This document shows, piece after piece, positions 5,833 to 6,856 of a stretch of DNA of 6,856 nucleotides (position 1 is the first letter of the stretch; the number at the start of each line of letters is the position of its first letter). The position numbers and the translations under genes are program-made. The notes below the pieces were generated by a model, which worked only from the letters and a program-made list of their open reading frames with translations, was not told the origin of the DNA and did no database searches. Origin of the DNA: Betaproteobacteria bacterium (GTDB lineage Bacteria; Pseudomonadota; Gammaproteobacteria; Burkholderiales; Rhodocyclaceae); the NCBI GenBank assembly GCA_028065725.1, contig JAPTVL010000514.1, forward strand, positions 1 through 6,856. Direction: 5' to 3'.

Positions 5833-6348
5833 ATGATTTCAGTGCTCAACCGCTTGTCGACCGTCTGGATCGGACTTGTTGCCCTCGTTGCTTTGACAGG
5901 CCCGGCCTGCGCAGCACCGCTTACACTGGACGAACTGCTGGCGCGCCCGGTGGCACCCGCAGGAGTGGTGTTCGAAATCGTCGACCGCGATGCGGGCGCA
6001 CTGGAGGTCTCGCTGCCCTGGGTGAAGCAGGCTGCGCAACGCCTGAAGGCCCGCCACCCCGGCCTGCCGATGGCGCTGGTGACGCATGGCCAGGAAATGT
6101 TTGCCCTGCAGACCGGAAAACGTGCGGATAACCAGGCAATCCACCAGATTGCGGAAAGCCTCAGCCGCGACGACGGCATTCCGGTGCACGTCTGCGAAAC
6201 CTACGCCGGGTGGCGCGGGGTGGCGGCCGAAGATTTTCCCGCCTATGTCGACGTGGCGCCCGCCGGTCCGGCGCAGATTCGCAACTACGAAGCGCTCGAC
6301 TATGTGCGGCTGGTGGTGCCACGGGCGGCCGTGCTGAAGTCGCGCTGA
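5833..6348 (+). CDS. Secreted DsrE/DsrF-like protein
   Basis: A 171-residue protein with a Sec signal peptide: R7 in the n-region, a hydrophobic core about 11-22, and probable cleavage after ACA27. The mature part resembles the DsrE/DsrF-like fold: VVFEIVD as first strand, ALVTHGQEMFAL (the V-x-H-G strand-loop), a helix with NQAIHQIAESL, then IPVHVCETYAG with the conserved cysteine C121, and a final strand ALDYVRLVVP. C121 is the only cysteine of the mature protein. Cytoplasmic DsrE-family proteins carry sulfur on a cysteine; the exported relatives are poorly understood and often annotated as intracellular sulfur oxidation proteins, so a periplasmic sulfur or redox role is inference. The start is uncertain: ATG 5833 gives the best signal peptide, while TTG 5818 and GTG 5842 are in frame, and no clear Shine-Dalgarno is present. 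It may be cotranscribed with folE 33 bp upstream. Confidence 0.7.
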   Translation: MISVLNRLSTVWIGLVALVALTGPACAAPLTLDELLARPVAPAGVVFEIVDRDAGALEVSLPWVKQAAQRLKARHPGLPMALVTHGQEMFALQTGKRADNQAIHQIAESLSRDDGIPVHVCETYAGWRGVAAEDFPAYVDVAPAGPAQIRNYEALDYVRLVVPRAAVLKSR

Positions 6349-6420
6349 AGCGGCGTCACATCCCGCTATGGGCCGGTACCTGGCTGGCCGGTCTTGGATT
6401 CGCACGCAGGACACCTCGAA

Positions 6421-6856
6421 TCAGAACGCCGTCCACTCGTCTCGTCCGCCTCCGGCCACCACGCGCTTCGTCGGCCGCTCGACCAGCGCCAGCGTGGGCT
6501 CGATGCCCTTCAGGGTATTCATGCCCTTCAGGGTATTCATGCCCGGAGAGACACTCGGCCTCGCCGCAACCCTGTCGCTCGACACCGGAAGCTCACGTGC
6601 ACTGCAGGCGCCGCCGTCCAGCCTGAACACGCTCACCGCCTCGGCCAGCTTGCCGGCCTGGTTCTGCAGGCTCTCGGAGGCCGCCGCGGCTTCTTCGACC
6701 AGCGCAGCGTTCTGCTGGGTCACGTCATCCATCTGCGTGATGGCCTGATTGATCTGCTCGATGCCGGCGCTCTGCTCCTGGCTCGCCGCTGCGATCTCGC
6801 TCATGATGTCGGTGACGCGCTTGACCGAGCTGACGATCTCGTCCATGGTCTTGCCG
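6421..6856 (-). CDS. Methyl-accepting chemotaxis protein, C-terminal part (5' end beyond window)
   Basis: The frame runs leftward from the right edge to a stop at 6421-6423, giving about 145 residues. The peptide begins GKTMDEIVSSVKRVTDIMSE and continues through IAAASQEQSAGIEQINQAI and MDDVTQQNAALVEEAAAASE. This is the C-terminal coiled-coil arm of the MCP signalling domain just past its cytoplasmic tip, including the second methylation helix (QQNAALVEEAAAASESL). Receptor dimers in the inner membrane control CheA through CheW. After the helix comes a flexible tail of about 70 residues containing a duplicated MNTLKG, ending in DEWTAF. That ending resembles the acidic-W-x-x-F pentapeptide that tethers CheR/CheB, so this receptor may recruit its own adaptation enzymes. 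The ligand domain, membrane segments and start are not in the window. It converges on the DsrE-like gene with 72 bp between the stops, where I see no clear terminator. Confidence 0.92.
   Translation of the reverse strand, partial: GKTMDEIVSSVKRVTDIMSEIAAASQEQSAGIEQINQAITQMDDVTQQNAALVEEAAAASESLQNQAGKLAEAVSVFRLDGGACSARELPVSSDRVAARPSVSPGMNTLKGMNTLKGIEPTLALVERPTKRVVAGGGRDEWTAF
6503..6544. repeat. 18-bp tandem duplication inside the chemoreceptor tail
   Basis: ATGCCCTTCAGGGTATTC occurs exactly twice in tandem (6503-6520 and 6521-6538) and is followed by the first six bases of a third unit (6539-6544). On the coding (minus) strand it gives MNTLKG twice, in frame, in the linker between the MCP coiled coil and the DEWTAF tail. 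Perfect identity suggests a recent slippage duplication. Confidence 0.9.

Noticed and set aside
6349..6420. Possible bidirectional terminator between the converging genes
   Set aside because: Only repeated GGCCGG tetramer-scale pairing is present, with no stable stem and no T- or A-run.
6503..6544. Tandem repeat as a CRISPR or integration site
   Set aside because: The two copies are contiguous with no spacers and lie in frame inside a chemoreceptor gene, so slippage duplication explains them.

Overview
The window is GC-rich, densely coding DNA, most likely from a betaproteobacterium. The evidence is the strong G/C third-position bias, an ordinary short bacterial FolE, a chemoreceptor ending in an acidic-W-x-x-F tail and a periplasmic DsrE-family protein. 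A sulfur- or metal-oxidising chemolithotroph related to Thiobacillus, Sideroxydans or similar would fit, but the exact taxon is inferred and cannot be fixed from this sequence alone.

Layout. Bases 1-96 are the last 31 codons of a gene that looks like transaldolase. A gap of 166 bp (97-262) holds two hairpins and no gene. Three co-directional, overlapping genes then run from 263 to 4978: a thiamine-diphosphate (ThDP) enzyme of the acetolactate-synthase superfamily, a large protein with glycosyltransferase GT-A features, and an adenylate-forming ligase of the PaaK/CapK type. The first two overlap by 32 nt and the last two by an ATGA, so they are almost certainly one transcription unit. The 266 bp after them (4979-5244) contain a relic: about 40 codons resembling the extreme C-terminus of a TRAP transporter large permease (DctM), followed at once by a GC-rich hairpin. 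folE (GTP cyclohydrolase I) comes next, then a small Sec-exported DsrE-like protein 33 bp downstream. On the opposite strand, running in from the right edge, is the C-terminal part of a methyl-accepting chemotaxis protein, which converges on the DsrE-like gene.

How the genes may work together. The three-gene cluster is the most interesting part. A carboligase or decarboxylase acting on 2-keto acids, a sugar transferase and an acyl- or aryl-activating ligase suggest synthesis or decoration of a glycoconjugate (cell-surface polysaccharide, glycolipid or secondary metabolite). A keto-acid-derived or acyl group would be made and activated, and a sugar transferred. The ThDP enzyme differs from true biosynthetic acetolactate synthases at diagnostic positions and has no small regulatory subunit nearby. 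The actual product cannot be read from the sequence. The remaining genes (transaldolase, folE, chemoreceptor) are ordinary housekeeping or signalling genes and show no evident link to the cluster.
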